A stretch of DNA of 47,513 nt, taken from Intoshia linei. Lineage: Eukaryota; Orthonectida; Rhopaluridae. The DNA lies in contig LWCA01000146.1 of the NCBI GenBank assembly GCA_001642005.1, forward strand, positions 1 through 47,513. Reading direction: 5' to 3'. Both the position numbers and the translations under genes were made by a program. Below, piece after piece: positions 36,632 through 47,176 of this stretch (within the stretch, counting starts at the first letter, position 1; every line of letters starts with the position of its first letter). The notes below the pieces were generated by a model. It ran no database searches and was not told the origin of the DNA. It worked only from the letters and a program-made list of their open reading frames with translations.

Positions 36632-36776
36632 TTTTTAAAAATAAATAAAATTAAATTGATATTGTTTATATGTTGGCAATCTAAAATTTTTGCTGTCAAT
36701 TTTATTTTTATTCATTCACCAATTGTGATTCACAATGAGAATTGTAAATTTCAATTGGATTAGATTTATTACATAC

Positions 36777-39710
36777 TAGGTTGACTGTTATGTACTTTGT
36801 ACAAACAGCACCTAGCACTGCTGAGGGCGCACTTTTTAATTGTATCAAACAAATTAATTCACAATAATATTGTCAATAATAAAATGCTACTATTCACTAT
36901 GATTAATGCTTTAAATAAATGATTACCAAACTTGTTTCACCACGAACCGGTCATTTCACATTATCTTTTAATTCATTTTAATCGAACTTAATTTTATTAT
37001 GTTAAAATTTGTGTAAACAATTTAAAACCAATTTTGTGATCCCATTTTTTTAATTTATAAGAGAGTATAATCTTAAAAAAGTCAAAACAGTACAATCCTA
37101 AAAATTGTCATAAATACAGCTAAAATATATATTTTAACATGTAAATTAACATTTGTTACTAAAATAAGTAAAATATAATTTTATTGTGTATCATGGTAAC
37201 ACTACTTTGTTTCTTAAAACGTAACGTTTGAAAAATTTAGGTTGAAACCTTTTAATTCAATTATCTATATTTGAATATAATTTAAATTAATTTGTATTAA
37301 TCTTTCAAGTGACGGAAATATTACTGATCATTAAAAGTTCAACTAGGATACATCGTGTTTAAGTAAATTTATGTTTATACCCTACTTATATATATAAAAT
37401 AGAATATATGTATGTGTATCTGTGTTCCCATTTATAATAAATTTATTTCACAATGATATATGCTAGGTGCGGTTTTTACAGCGGTCAAATAAGACATTGA
37501 ATTTGAAAATTTGAATTGACAGTCAAAAATTTAGATAAAAACTAATACGCAGATTTTTTTTAAAAAAAAACATAACTAATTTAGTTTTTTTCGGTGAATA
37601 TAGAGAAGAAATTTCAACATCAGACATCGTCATAACTAGTGATTGTGATTTCTCGGGAAATGACAAAAGTCGAGAACTGAGAAATTAAAAATTTTTTATT
37701 CATATATAATATAGAAACATTAAAAATTTTAGAAACAAAAAGAAATTTAAACAAAATGAAATAACATTAATCTAGATTGAAATTCACAAATTTAATTAGA
37801 AAAAAATTTATTTATTTTAAATTTTTGAAAAAGTGTTTTAAAACGCACATAATATTGATAGATTCGTCTTTTAAACGCGTTCTACGTTTTGTAACGAAAT
37901 GAGACCCATTAGAGAAATTTCTTTCATTTTGTGTTGACGTAGGTTGAACGGTCTTCCGTAAATAAGGACTTCCTTTAATTTTAACAATCTTGAGGATAGC
38001 GTTTCAGTTTGTAACAAATCATAATATTTTTTAAAATAATATTGGAAAAAGAGGATAATTCCCTTAAGCGTTAATAATTTGTAATTGGAATAATAGGTTT
38101 TTAAAAAAAAAAGTATTGGAAAAAGGATATTTTTGCATTAAGGGCTGGAAAATTAGATTTTTTATTAGTGGTGGGATTTTTGAAATGGTAAATTTTAAAT
38201 ATTATAATATAATCATATTTTCATAGTAGTAACAAACAAATCAAATACTGATATGTCTCGCTTTTTGTCGGGAAATCCCGGGAATTTTGTCCCGGTTTTT
38301 TCCCTGGCACAATCACTAGTCATAACGGTGTTTTAAATAAGTTGTAATAAAAAATACGTACTATACATTTAATTTATTTGATGTTCAATTTAAATTTTAA
38401 AGCCAAACTTATTGATATACGTATTTATATATATAAAATTTTCGGCTTAGTCAATGGATCAATGGATTTGTCATATATTACCTTTTAATGTAAAGTGAAT
38501 TATTCCATCTTAATTTTGTTGTGTTGATATTCGCGTAAAGAGTTTTAAAAACAATTTTTATCTCATGTTTTTAATGTCATTAGACAGAATGTGTGTATAA
38601 TCTTAAAAAATAAACTAAAAATAGTACAATCCTAAAAATTGTCATAAATAGCATAAATTACAGAAAAAATAAAATTGTAAAAACCTATTTAGTCATTTTC
38701 AATATGATGATATATATTCAGTATTTTCTTTCGATGAGTAAAAAATATAAATTTTGTATCAATAATTAACTGAATCAGCACTTTAAAAAAATTTCAGGTG
38801 AATTTTACTAACATTGTAATAAATATAAAAATGATAATAATAAAGTTACACTTTGTAGTACTTTGTTGTATTAGTTTTAGATTAAAATTTAATACAAAAT
38901 GATTTTGAACTTTTTTAAAATTAGTACATTTATATTTGAAAATGAAAAATTGCGTAGCAATGAAAAAAATCCGAAGGAATCAATTTATGAAACTTCCACC
39001 CATATCTATTAATTGGAAATCCGGAGACATTTAATACACATTTTTTTTGAAATTGTAGGATAAATATTTACTTTTTCATTTTCAAAACATTTAAAAAATA
39101 TTGGTTGATAATATATTAAAATTCATTTTTCATCGGGAGTGCGTAGATTTTTGAGGTTGAAATTTTGTATTTATATTGACTGGAATAAGTATTATCAGAT
39201 TAAACATTTTTTTAATTATGGGACAGTTAATTATTTCCAATTTTTTGTTTAACATTACAATATTGAATGTTTGTAATAAAATATTTTGGAAATAAAAAAA
39301 TAAAGACTAAAGTCACTTTGATTAAAAATTTTTCTATGTGTTAATTGGATATAATCGTATGATCTGTAATTTTTTTTAAATTCTAGGGCTGTTTTTATTT
39401 TTTTAAAAAAGTGTAATCTGTTGTTTTGATAGCGAAAATAAACCTTTTTGAGTTACCTTTATGAAAATTACCTTATGATTTTAAAAACAATCCCAGAATT
39501 TATGTTCTAGGATTTTTTTTAAATTCTAGAACTTTTGTTCATCTATTCAAAAAAGGGTAATTGGTGGTTTTAACTCTAAAGATATATTTTTTTAGATTTT
39601 AATTTATAATTTTAAAATCTGTATCAGAGTGTATATTTTTTTAAATTCTAAAACTCGTTTGATTTTCAAAAAAAAGGACAATTGTGGTTTTTGAATTGTA
39701 TTATTTTTAA
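36777..39710. mobile_element. Family A element pieces upstream of WDR33
   Basis: The left terminus at 36777 reads ACTAGGTTGACTGTTATGTA, then CTTTGTACAAACAGCACCTA and CTGCTGAGGGCGC. The subterminal block appears at 38940-39050 (AATTGCGTAGCAATGAAAAA, ATCCGAAGGAATC, GAAATCCGGAGACATT). A GAGGTTGAAATTTTGTATTT block follows at 39148, and the interior runs to about 39710. A hAT element and other sequence separate the two parts, so this may be two insertions. No right terminus is seen. Confidence 0.5.
37637..38318 (-). mobile_element. Non-autonomous hAT element with exact 8-bp target duplication, copy 2
   Basis: TAGTGATTGTGA and TCACTA-type ends are flanked by GTCATAAC (37629-37636 and 38319-38326). 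On the minus strand it keeps the hAT dimerisation tail in a better state than copy 1: PTSTQNERNFSNGSHFVTK, RRTRLKDESINIMCVLKHFF, stop at about 37815. The right terminus reads GGCACAATCACTA, so one base differs from the left TIR. The remainder of the transposase is absent. It shares over most of its length with 11359-12220 but lacks about 180 bp. Confidence 0.85.
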
Positions 39711-39905
39711 GTTTGTATACACAATGTGTATTACGTGTGTAATGTGTCATTGTCTATAATGAATTTAACAAAACGAATGAAAATAAATAAAAAATTAAAA
39801 TCGGTAGAGTTATCTGATATATTTACGAATTACATAATTAAACTACTAAACTACATGTAGTAGTGTAATGATAAAAAATAATGGAATTTTTAGTCGTAAT
39901 GTTAT

Positions 39906-42900
39906 ATGGACAAGGACATTTTTCAATTAAAGAGAATTGACTATGAAAAAAAAATTCGTGGATACAAACAAGAAAAAATACATACCAAACATTTGGCATG
40001 TGCCGTAATAAAATCGATAGACATGGCATTAACATCAAAATGGTTTGTTTGTTATCAATGTACTTTTTTTTGCAACTTTGAAACATGTGCAAACGATTCA
40101 TCAGATACTAAAAACGCAATTTTGGTGCATTTACGGGAACATCTTAATATAAAAATTTTTAAATGTCCATTATGTGACACATCATTTAATTTATTTGATA
40201 ATTTTCGAGTTCATTTTACATTTCATTTGAATAATACTAGAAATTATATTCCGGTTTTAGCTAATATTGTAGTATTACTAAAAAAATATTTCAAATTTCA
40301 AATTTTCAGTACAAATTTGAATGAAAACGACATTCCAAATTATGCCCCATATGTGGAATGGGCTGTTTATTATGATATTTTTGATACCCTCGTTACTTTC
40401 TATCAAACGAGAACTAACATTAATTTGGATTTGTTCAAGTATATCAAAACATTTCAAGAACTAGCAACTGATTTTAAAGATTCCCATCAAGTGTTGAATG
40501 AAATTAAAAGAAATATAGAAAATTTGAATCAAAATTTGAAGGACGAAAGTTTAGGTATAAATTCAAATCTTATTAAATGTTCAGAGTGTAAATTTCTATT
40601 TACTAAAGAACGGTTACTTCGATCTCATATGATTTCTGTACATATTGTGAGCGAAGACATTTTTTGTCCCCTCTGTCCCTCAGAATTTGATCAACCTTAT
40701 GAATTTGCTAAACATTTATTGAAATTCCATCATTTTGTAACAAAGAGTGAAAAATATGGCCATAATTTTATTTTAAATAGTCAAAAAAATTTGAGAAAAG
40801 ATTTAAATAAACCTCTGTGTAATTTTACATGTTCCTTTTGCGATCAAAGGTTTTTAAAAATTAGTGATTTTAGAACGCATGTAAAAATTCATGAAATTAC
40901 AAAAAAAAAGTTAAAACCCCGAAAATGTAATCGTAATAAAGATAAATCAAATTACAAATTTACGTGTGAAATTTGTAGTAGTAAATTTCAAAAATTATCC
41001 CTTTTGACGCGACATGAAAGAATTCACACTGGAGAAAAGCCTTTTAAATGTACCAAATGTGAAAGAGCTTTTAGTCAGTCTAATGCTTTGAAAGCTCATT
41101 TATATTCATTTATTCACAATGAAAAGGGGCAGTACGTGTGTCCCTTGTGCCCACAAAACTTTACTCAATTGCAATATTTAAGACAACACGTTAAAAATGT
41201 TCACGAATCTATTAAATTAAAAAAACCAAAAGTTTATAAATGCCAATCTTGTACCAAAACATTTGATGTTAAGGATAAATTGTGGGAACATAATCGGGGG
41301 GAACACAGTAAACGATTTTTTCCTATCCCAGTCATGACAAAGAGCCAAGATACCCAAGAAAAAAAAGTTTTGTCTTTTTATCAGTCTTTGAATATAAAGT
41401 TTACAAAGAGGGTTATAGACAATAGGTTTTATTTTGAATGCCCCGTGTGCGAGCAAATTTTTTTGCACAACTATGCGTTGAAAAGACACTTTATTAAACA
41501 CACAGGGTTGAAACCGTACACATGCAGAGTTTGTTCGGTCAGTTTTGTATATAAATATCAACGGGATCTTCATTTTTATACTCATTTCCCTAATAAATGT
41601 TTGAAATGCTGTATTGCTTTTGCTTCGTGTGATGAATTGACTAGCCATGTTAAGGATAATCATGATTTGGAAAAATTTAAAAATCGTGTTTATACGTGTC
41701 CCGTTTGCATGAATGAAACTTTTAATGAAGAAAAAAATATGATTGAACATATTGATGAAGCTCACAGTCATTTTTTACACGTCGATGATGATTTGGATCA
41801 AATTTTTAATGACTTGTTGACTGGAACTTTTTATAAGAAAAAAATTTACGTTGATACCAATTTTATAGAAAGTAATGATATCAATATCACCCTTGTTGGA
41901 GATTCTGCTCAAATTGGTAACGTTTCAAATGATTCGAACGATTCTAATTTTTTAAATGAGTCCACCTTGTCGAATTGTGTTTCAAATTCAAATTTGAATT
42001 CAATGCAAGTGTATAAACCAAATGTCACATTTCCTACTGTCTATATGGGGTCAAAATCTAACAAATTGAAAAATATGCGAAATAATAACATGTGGATGGA
42101 ACCTCTCAAATACCCACTTCTTTTTAAGACTAATCATGTTTCAAAAAAAGATGTCAACACTTTTTGTGTCAATTGCAATTTAAATAATAATTTTATTTCA
42201 TTTAATGGTAATATCGCAAATAGCATTTCTCAATACTGCTCACCTGATGCAAACACTCTTCCAGTCGTTTTTGTACCTCAAGTTAATAAATACAAGTTTG
42301 TTATTCCTCCAAATGTTAAAATTAATCAAAATGTCAATTGCACGAGTTCTGACTCTAATGCTGTCATTTGCCAAGAAAATGACACAATCATGAATTGGGA
42401 TACTTTTGTATATAAAGATGGAATTAATAACTCGGAAAGCGACTTGAATTTAAATTCAAAAGTAAAATTTGAATCCAGTGTCAAGGAATCGTCAATTGAA
42501 GATGTAGATAATTTTTTTCAGACTAGTGAAAATCTTGATACTTACGTATTAAAAAAAAATGACAATCTAAATGAATTTTCAAAATTAAATTTCCAAAGTG
42601 AAAATCAAGATTCTATTGATAATGATCTAATATACCCTTCATTACCACTAGAACTGGATTGTAATGTCATTGATGAAAGTTTAGATTTGAATGTCGATTG
42701 TACGAAAAACACTTTTTCTACATTGCCTTCTCCTTCGCAAATTAGAATTGAATCATTTTCTCCAAATGCATTTGATGAAGATTTGCATACAACCTATTTA
42801 CAACCGGATAGTTTGTCAGAATTTGGTGGTAATGTTGTTACAGATGATTCCAGTTGTGTTAATAGGTCAGATATGTTTGATTTCAATCAAGACAAATTTC

Positions 42901-43286
42901 ATTTTATTCATAATAGTCCTAATGAATCTAATTTTAAATCTAGTTTTAAATTGCTTGTTGATAATGAATCTATTAATTTTATTCAGGATATTAAAACAAC
43001 CCCAGATGTTAATAGGAGGTATAAAGATCTTTTTAAAAATAAAGACAAATCGATAAATAACAAATTTTATGAAATGAAAAGTCCTGGATGTGTTTTAACT
43101 AAATTTGATTCTAATCGCAGCAATTTTAAGGATGGATTAGATCAATTTACTTTTAATTATATGGCTACGCCTAATTATGAACCCAATGTTCAGGCATTTA
43201 ATGTTGGTAATAATTCATTTTTGTACATTTATTACAAGCTTATAAAGTGGTTTTTTTTACGTATAACTATGATCAGTGTTCATTGA
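39906..43286 (+). CDS. Large C2H2 zinc-finger protein, about 12 fingers, 1126 residues
   Basis: Probably a nuclear DNA-binding protein. After a short basic N-terminus, a degenerate finger (WFVCYQC) is followed by about twelve C2H2 fingers between residues 84 and 625: FKCPLC, IKCSEC, IFCPLC, FTCSFC, FTCEIC, FKCTKC, YVCPLC, YKCQSC, FECPVC, YTCRVC, NKCLKC, YTCPVC. Only two linkers are of the TGEKP type (HTGEKPF, HTGLKPY), so most fingers are probably not one continuous DNA-reading array. The last 500 residues are Asn/Ser/Asp-rich and acidic, as in activation or interaction domains. The final 20 residues (YIYYKLIKWFF) look like intron read-through. A donor at about 43205 (GTTG|GTAATA) may lead to a further exon not identified. 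The family member cannot be named. Confidence 0.8.
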   Translation: MDKDIFQLKRIDYEKKIRGYKQEKIHTKHLACAVIKSIDMALTSKWFVCYQCTFFCNFETCANDSSDTKNAILVHLREHLNIKIFKCPLCDTSFNLFDNFRVHFTFHLNNTRNYIPVLANIVVLLKKYFKFQIFSTNLNENDIPNYAPYVEWAVYYDIFDTLVTFYQTRTNINLDLFKYIKTFQELATDFKDSHQVLNEIKRNIENLNQNLKDESLGINSNLIKCSECKFLFTKERLLRSHMISVHIVSEDIFCPLCPSEFDQPYEFAKHLLKFHHFVTKSEKYGHNFILNSQKNLRKDLNKPLCNFTCSFCDQRFLKISDFRTHVKIHEITKKKLKPRKCNRNKDKSNYKFTCEICSSKFQKLSLLTRHERIHTGEKPFKCTKCERAFSQSNALKAHLYSFIHNEKGQYVCPLCPQNFTQLQYLRQHVKNVHESIKLKKPKVYKCQSCTKTFDVKDKLWEHNRGEHSKRFFPIPVMTKSQDTQEKKVLSFYQSLNIKFTKRVIDNRFYFECPVCEQIFLHNYALKRHFIKHTGLKPYTCRVCSVSFVYKYQRDLHFYTHFPNKCLKCCIAFASCDELTSHVKDNHDLEKFKNRVYTCPVCMNETFNEEKNMIEHIDEAHSHFLHVDDDLDQIFNDLLTGTFYKKKIYVDTNFIESNDINITLVGDSAQIGNVSNDSNDSNFLNESTLSNCVSNSNLNSMQVYKPNVTFPTVYMGSKSNKLKNMRNNNMWMEPLKYPLLFKTNHVSKKDVNTFCVNCNLNNNFISFNGNIANSISQYCSPDANTLPVVFVPQVNKYKFVIPPNVKINQNVNCTSSDSNAVICQENDTIMNWDTFVYKDGINNSESDLNLNSKVKFESSVKESSIEDVDNFFQTSENLDTYVLKKNDNLNEFSKLNFQSENQDSIDNDLIYPSLPLELDCNVIDESLDLNVDCTKNTFSTLPSPSQIRIESFSPNAFDEDLHTTYLQPDSLSEFGGNVVTDDSSCVNRSDMFDFNQDKFHFIHNSPNESNFKSSFKLLVDNESINFIQDIKTTPDVNRRYKDLFKNKDKSINNKFYEMKSPGCVLTKFDSNRSNFKDGLDQFTFNYMATPNYEPNVQAFNVGNNSFLYIYYKLIKWFFLRITMISVH

Positions 43287-44073
43287 ACACATGCATTTAT
43301 TTACCAAATTTTAAAAGAAAGTTTAAAATACAAATTGTAAGTTAGTTTTTTTCTGGTAGAGCGAGTAAGATATATTTCACTCTCAGAAATTTGCATCTTT
43401 ACCGGCAAAAAAATTTACTTCCTTTTTTTGAAAAATTAAAAATTTAAACATTCTTCCTATAATTTCAAAAAAAATCTGGAATTATTTTACTATTTTGTAA
43501 AATTACTTTTTCAAAAATTTTAATTAAATTATTAAAAAATACATGGCTTTTATTCTAAAAACCTGACTATCAATATGCAGTTAAAAAAATATTGTGGGTA
43601 ATATCAAAATAACTGCTATAATTTGGGTAATCTAGTAAAAAACTTGGTAAACACTGCTCTAATCAGAACCGAACCTAACAAACTCTAGGACACCGACAAA
43701 GAAAAAAGGCCCCTAAAAATTCAAACGATTCGTAGTGTCATATAGCTCTTAATTATCTCGCAAAGATTGCTGAGTTGACATTTTAAATTTAGCAGACAAT
43801 AGTTATGATATTTAAGAAAATAATGTTATATTGTAAATGAATAAGTCCCCGAAAAGCGGTCTCGGGTACGGTGGGTTTGGAACTGACTCTAATATTATAT
43901 AATTAATAAAAATGTGAAAAAAATGAAAAGAATTTGTTTGGATGATGAAATTTTTGTTCATTAACGTTATGTTTAATTTTAACACTCTAAGGGTGATATA
44001 CCCTCAGTTAAGAAATATACAATACTTGTGTATCACACGGTATATCAAATTTTGAGCTGGGTTAACCTTATTC
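43287..44073. repeat. Non-coding stretch with family C repeat copy 5
   Basis: 43690-43880 carries the family C order in reverse (AAAAAGGCCCCTAAAAATTC, GTAGTGTCATATAGCTC, TAGTTATGATATTTAAGAA, GGTCTCGGGTACGGTGGG). The rest is A/T-rich. A 3' exon of the zinc-finger gene could hide here but none is supported. Confidence 0.5.
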
Positions 44074-44081
44074 GGTTAGAT

Positions 44082-44390
44082 CAGGGTTTCAACTATGAGG
44101 CCCCCAATTGTGGTATGTGCGGTCATGCGTTATAATAAAAAATTTTTATTTTTATAACAATTTTTTACACATATTTGTTTTTTTCCAGATTTTTTATGAT
44201 TTATTTATGATTACAATTTTAACATTATTTTTACAGTGTACACTTATTCCATATTGTTTCTTATTTCATTTTATTAATTAAAACTGTTAGTTTTAACATA
44301 ATTTTTTGAGTGAAGATTTTTTTGTGTGGCCCGCGTAATTATTTTTTTTCACATTCGATTTGCCAAGAAAATTGAGTCTGACAACCCCTG
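44082..44390. mobile_element. hAT MITE with 8-bp target duplication GGTTAGAT
   Basis: GGTTAGAT flanks both sides (44074-44081 and 44391-44398). The left end is CAGGGTTTCAACTATGAGGC and the right end is GAGTCTGACAACCCCTG, giving a 5-bp TIR core (CAGGG/CCCTG) of the Charlie-like hAT type with internal GGCCCGCG. It is 309 bp long with no ORF. Confidence 0.8.
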
Positions 44391-44411
44391 GGTTAGATTC
44401 AAATATAGGTA

Positions 44412-44981
44412 CTAATTTATGACCACATCTTCATTAGTGTATTTTCCAATAATACGGTAAAAAATTATTTGTTTGTGGGATTCAGTTAAATTTTTCTTGA
44501 TTCTTTTTCTTGTTAAGTTTGCATTTTTAAATAATTTGAATATTTCGGTTTTTGAAACTTTAATATTTTTTTCTTTAAGTTTTTCCATTACTTTTATTTG
44601 GGTAATGGAATTGTCATTTCCCACAATTTCAACAATCTTTTGAAGTAAGTCAGATTTGTCTATTTTTTTCTTTCCTTTCTTTTTGTTATAATCAGAGAAT
44701 CTTAACTTTTTATCACTTTCATCATACAGTTTTAATACTTTGTATATTGTGTTTATGTTTATATTAGTGATGGTTAATATTTGTTTTGGTTTTTCTGTGT
44801 TGCCTAATTATATTATTAGTAAATAATTTATGATATTGTAGTTATACCTATAATAATGAATGTGTAATTACTTATCACCTAATTGTGTTATTTGGTTAAA
44901 AGTTGTCCTCGTCAGTAAAGTACGTTGTTTACGACTGGTTTGATTTGATTTTAATTTTTCTATTGGACCATTTTGATCCAT
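44412..44981 (-). CDS. Tc1/mariner-like DNA-binding-only protein with one intron, 164 residues
   Basis: Minus-strand exons 44981-44879 and 44803-44412 join in phase across a 75-nt intron (GTGATAAG..AATTAG). The product starts MDQNGPIEKLKSN. It has a first helix-turn-helix (TFNQITQL..INTIYKVLKLYDES), a basic linker (KKKGKKKIDKSD) and a second HTH (SITQIKVMEKLKEKNIKV, SKTEIFKLFKNANLTRKR), the arrangement of the bipartite paired-like domain of Tc1/mariner transposases. It stops after NEDVVIN with no DDE domain following. The frame is intact across both exons, and no TIR was recognised around it. A hAT MITE lies 22 nt past the stop. It may be a truncated transposase or a co-opted DNA-binding protein. 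Confidence 0.65.
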
Positions 44982-45085
44982 ATTTTATTTAAATACAGTC
45001 AATTTATAATCTTTTTAACCAAAAATATATCTTTTCGATAACAGTATAATATTTGTAAATCAGTGACTATAGAATATATAGGATA

Positions 45086-45320
45086 CAATGGATTCCAACA
45101 ATATAATTACAAATCCCAGCAATACAATTATAGATTCCAACAATTATTTTTACGTTTTAGTATCATCAATGATCATATTATCTTTACACTAGGATGAAAA
45201 ATTTTGGCATACAATTGTAAAATAAAAAATGTATGAAATTCTTTTTACATAATTTAATTATATAGTTAGAATCTATAATTGTATTGCTGGAATTGGTAAT
45301 TATATTGTTTGAATGCACTG
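45086..45320. repeat. Inverted duplication, about 50-bp arms, each arm readable as the same short peptide
   Basis: The left arm ATTCCAACAATATAATTAC..CAATACAATTATAGATTC (45092-45141) is repeated in reverse complement at about 45267-45316 with about five differences, separated by roughly 125 nt. Read 5' to 3', both arms encode SNNIITNPSNTIIDSN-like peptides (SNNIITNSSNTIIDSN from the minus strand). The plus-strand frame runs ATG 45089 to a stop near 45189 with a hydrophobic end (YFYVLVSSMIILS). The minus-strand frame (45387-45184) opens with the hydrophobic MVFLTLLLTISYQ. Confidence 0.7.
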
Positions 45321-45387
45321 TAAATGTATCGTTATTCGTAAGCGGAATTTGATAACTAATAGTAAGTAGTAATGTTAGGAAAACCAA

Positions 45388-45999
45388 AAAAGATAAAGAC
45401 TCGGGGGTTTTTTGTGACGAAAATAAACAATATTTATATCATTCTGCAGAAAAGAGGATAAGGGTCAGTAAGTGGAAAGTATAGGCCCCTATAAAAAATT
45501 TTTTAAAAATAGACCTCTATACATTAATTAATCGAACGTTTATTATCTAAAAATTAAAAATAACCATTTGAAATCGCATTAATTATCAAAATTATGATAT
45601 ATTTAAGAAATTTTTCATCAATACCTATTAATAAATTAAAAAAGTAGGCCCTCATTATTATAGACACGAGACATATGACCCTCTCCACGACCCTGTCTGT
45701 ACTTACTTTAAACTTTTATAAAAATGAAAACGTGTCAACTATCATATCCACTAAAAGCTTTGGAAGTACTACTGCAATATCCAGTAGATATATTATCTAT
45801 TTTCCATTGAAAAAATATCAGAAAATGTAGTAGCTATGATCATATCACCAAATTCATTAATCAAAAAGAGACTTCAAATATAATGTTAAAGACTCAAAAA
45901 ATAGACGAATTAAGTAGTTTCGGAAAACTTTTACATAACAATTGTACAAATTTATTTACATACATTTTAATGGGATCGTCATTGTTGGTTTGAAATGAG
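45388..45999. other. Non-coding stretch
   Basis: A/T-rich sequence with scattered GGCCC-bearing motifs (TATAGGCCCCTATAAAAAA at about 45481, AAGTAGGCCCTCATT at 45642). These resemble worn transposon ends, but no boundary or ORF can be supported. Confidence 0.4.
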
Positions 46000-46901
46000 A
46001 AGTAAGCTAAATCTTCGCATTGTGTTTGATAGGCTCACTCGCATACCGGCGCAGACATCTAATTTATTTTCTTTTTTTTTTTAATTTGTTAGAATAGAAA
46101 ATGCAGCCTCAAAAAACTATGTTGTATCAAGTTTTATGATTACTTCAGGGTCAATTTTAGTCACAAATGGATAGATATTAAGCATACTACACTAAAAATC
46201 ACACAATATACCATTTAAAGCTATCATAGTCATATATAATTTATTTCCCAAAGGGCCATTAGAAAAATCAAGGGACTATGTAAAAATTTTTCTATTTGGG
46301 GGCCAAAGTAAATTATAGTGCCCTTAAAAAATTTTATAAATATTTTAATGTATTAATATATAATTTATTTCGAATACATCAATTCTCTTGTAGTTTTATT
46401 TAATGACTCACAAAACAGATATTCCTTCTTAATGTTATCATTAACAACATATCTTGAAAACACATCAGTAGATTCGTCCAATTTTAAACTAAATTTTACT
46501 AGGCTTTTTCGAAGTTCATCTATAACTTGAAATTCGATAACTTCTGCTAAATTTTTAATCTGTTTACAAAGGAATTGATTTAAGTGCCCCTTTTTGTTTT
46601 TCGCCAAGTAGAAGTTCTGCAATGTTAAAAGTACAGGGTTTGATCAACGTTTCCGATGGTATGATGCTTTTTTTGTTTAGAAAACAGGTAAGCAACATGA
46701 TATTATGCTTCTACAATTTTGTAAGATTTAGAGGAATTGATAAATTGTCAACTGTTCCACCTATATCGAAACGTCTTCTTTTTCAAACGATAACTTCAAC
46801 ACTGTCAGTGAGGTTTTTCGGTTTCATCTGCATCATTACGACTAATAAAACCAAATTCTACGTAATTGTTATTACATTGTCTTCTTTTAGACATCCTTAG
46901 A
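45990..46901 (-). pseudogene. Decayed ZBED5-type hAT transposase
   Basis: Minus-strand order follows the ZBED5/FAM200 family. MSKRRQCNNNYVEFGFISRN starts at about 46896, with EKPH followed by a stop where the BED finger should be. An open piece at 46622-46365 carries NLAEVIEFQVIDELRKSL and FSLKLDESTDVFSRYVV, the family's catalytic-core hallmark LDESTD, then KEYLFCESL. Further on, FVTKIDPEVIIKLDTT, stop, FFEAAFSILTN is the dimerisation segment. MRVSLSNTMRRFSLLL then RSH matches the usual end. Stops, frameshifts and a large internal deletion make it non-functional. No TIR pair was found. Confidence 0.75.
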
Positions 46902-47036
46902 AAAGGTTAAACACTATGATAATTTATATATTAAAATACATAATTTTTATACCTTAAAAAAGTTGAAAATACAAAATAAATTTGATTATAATTTCAATAT
47001 GATTGTGAATAAATTCAATGAGCGTTAATTATTAAT

Positions 47037-47176
47037 TTAACTTAAATATCTAATCTTTTTGTTGATAATAAAAATATCAAAATTGATGTTGGTAATTTTT
47101 TTGGTGTTTATCATGTTTTGTGAACCATTTTGTTTTAAATTCATTTCTAGCTCATTTATTTTAGCTTTTAAAGATG
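47037..47176 (-). CDS. Possible terminal exon of an unidentified gene
   Basis: A minus-strand open stretch after a possible acceptor (TTCAAG at 47177) reads SLKAKINELEMNLKQNGSQN then MINTKKITNINFDIFIINKK and stops at 47037. The first part has coiled-coil spacing. There is no similarity I can name, and this length of open frame is only weakly significant. The rest of the gene would lie beyond the window. Confidence 0.25.

Larger units (their letters stand above)
36632..39905. other. Repeat-filled region between WDR33 and the zinc-finger gene
   Basis: Both genes start outward from here, so it must contain both promoters, none of which can be distinguished. Contents in order: a family A left terminus (36777), A/T-rich sequence, a hAT copy (37637-38318), a second family A arm (38450-39330) and family A interior sequence (39350-39700). 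The last 200 bases before 39906 look unique and are the likely zinc-finger gene promoter. Confidence 0.55.

Noticed and set aside
41217-41771. Minus-strand ORF of 184 codons
   Set aside because: It is antisense to the zinc-finger array. Regular Cys/His codons leave few stops on the opposite strand.
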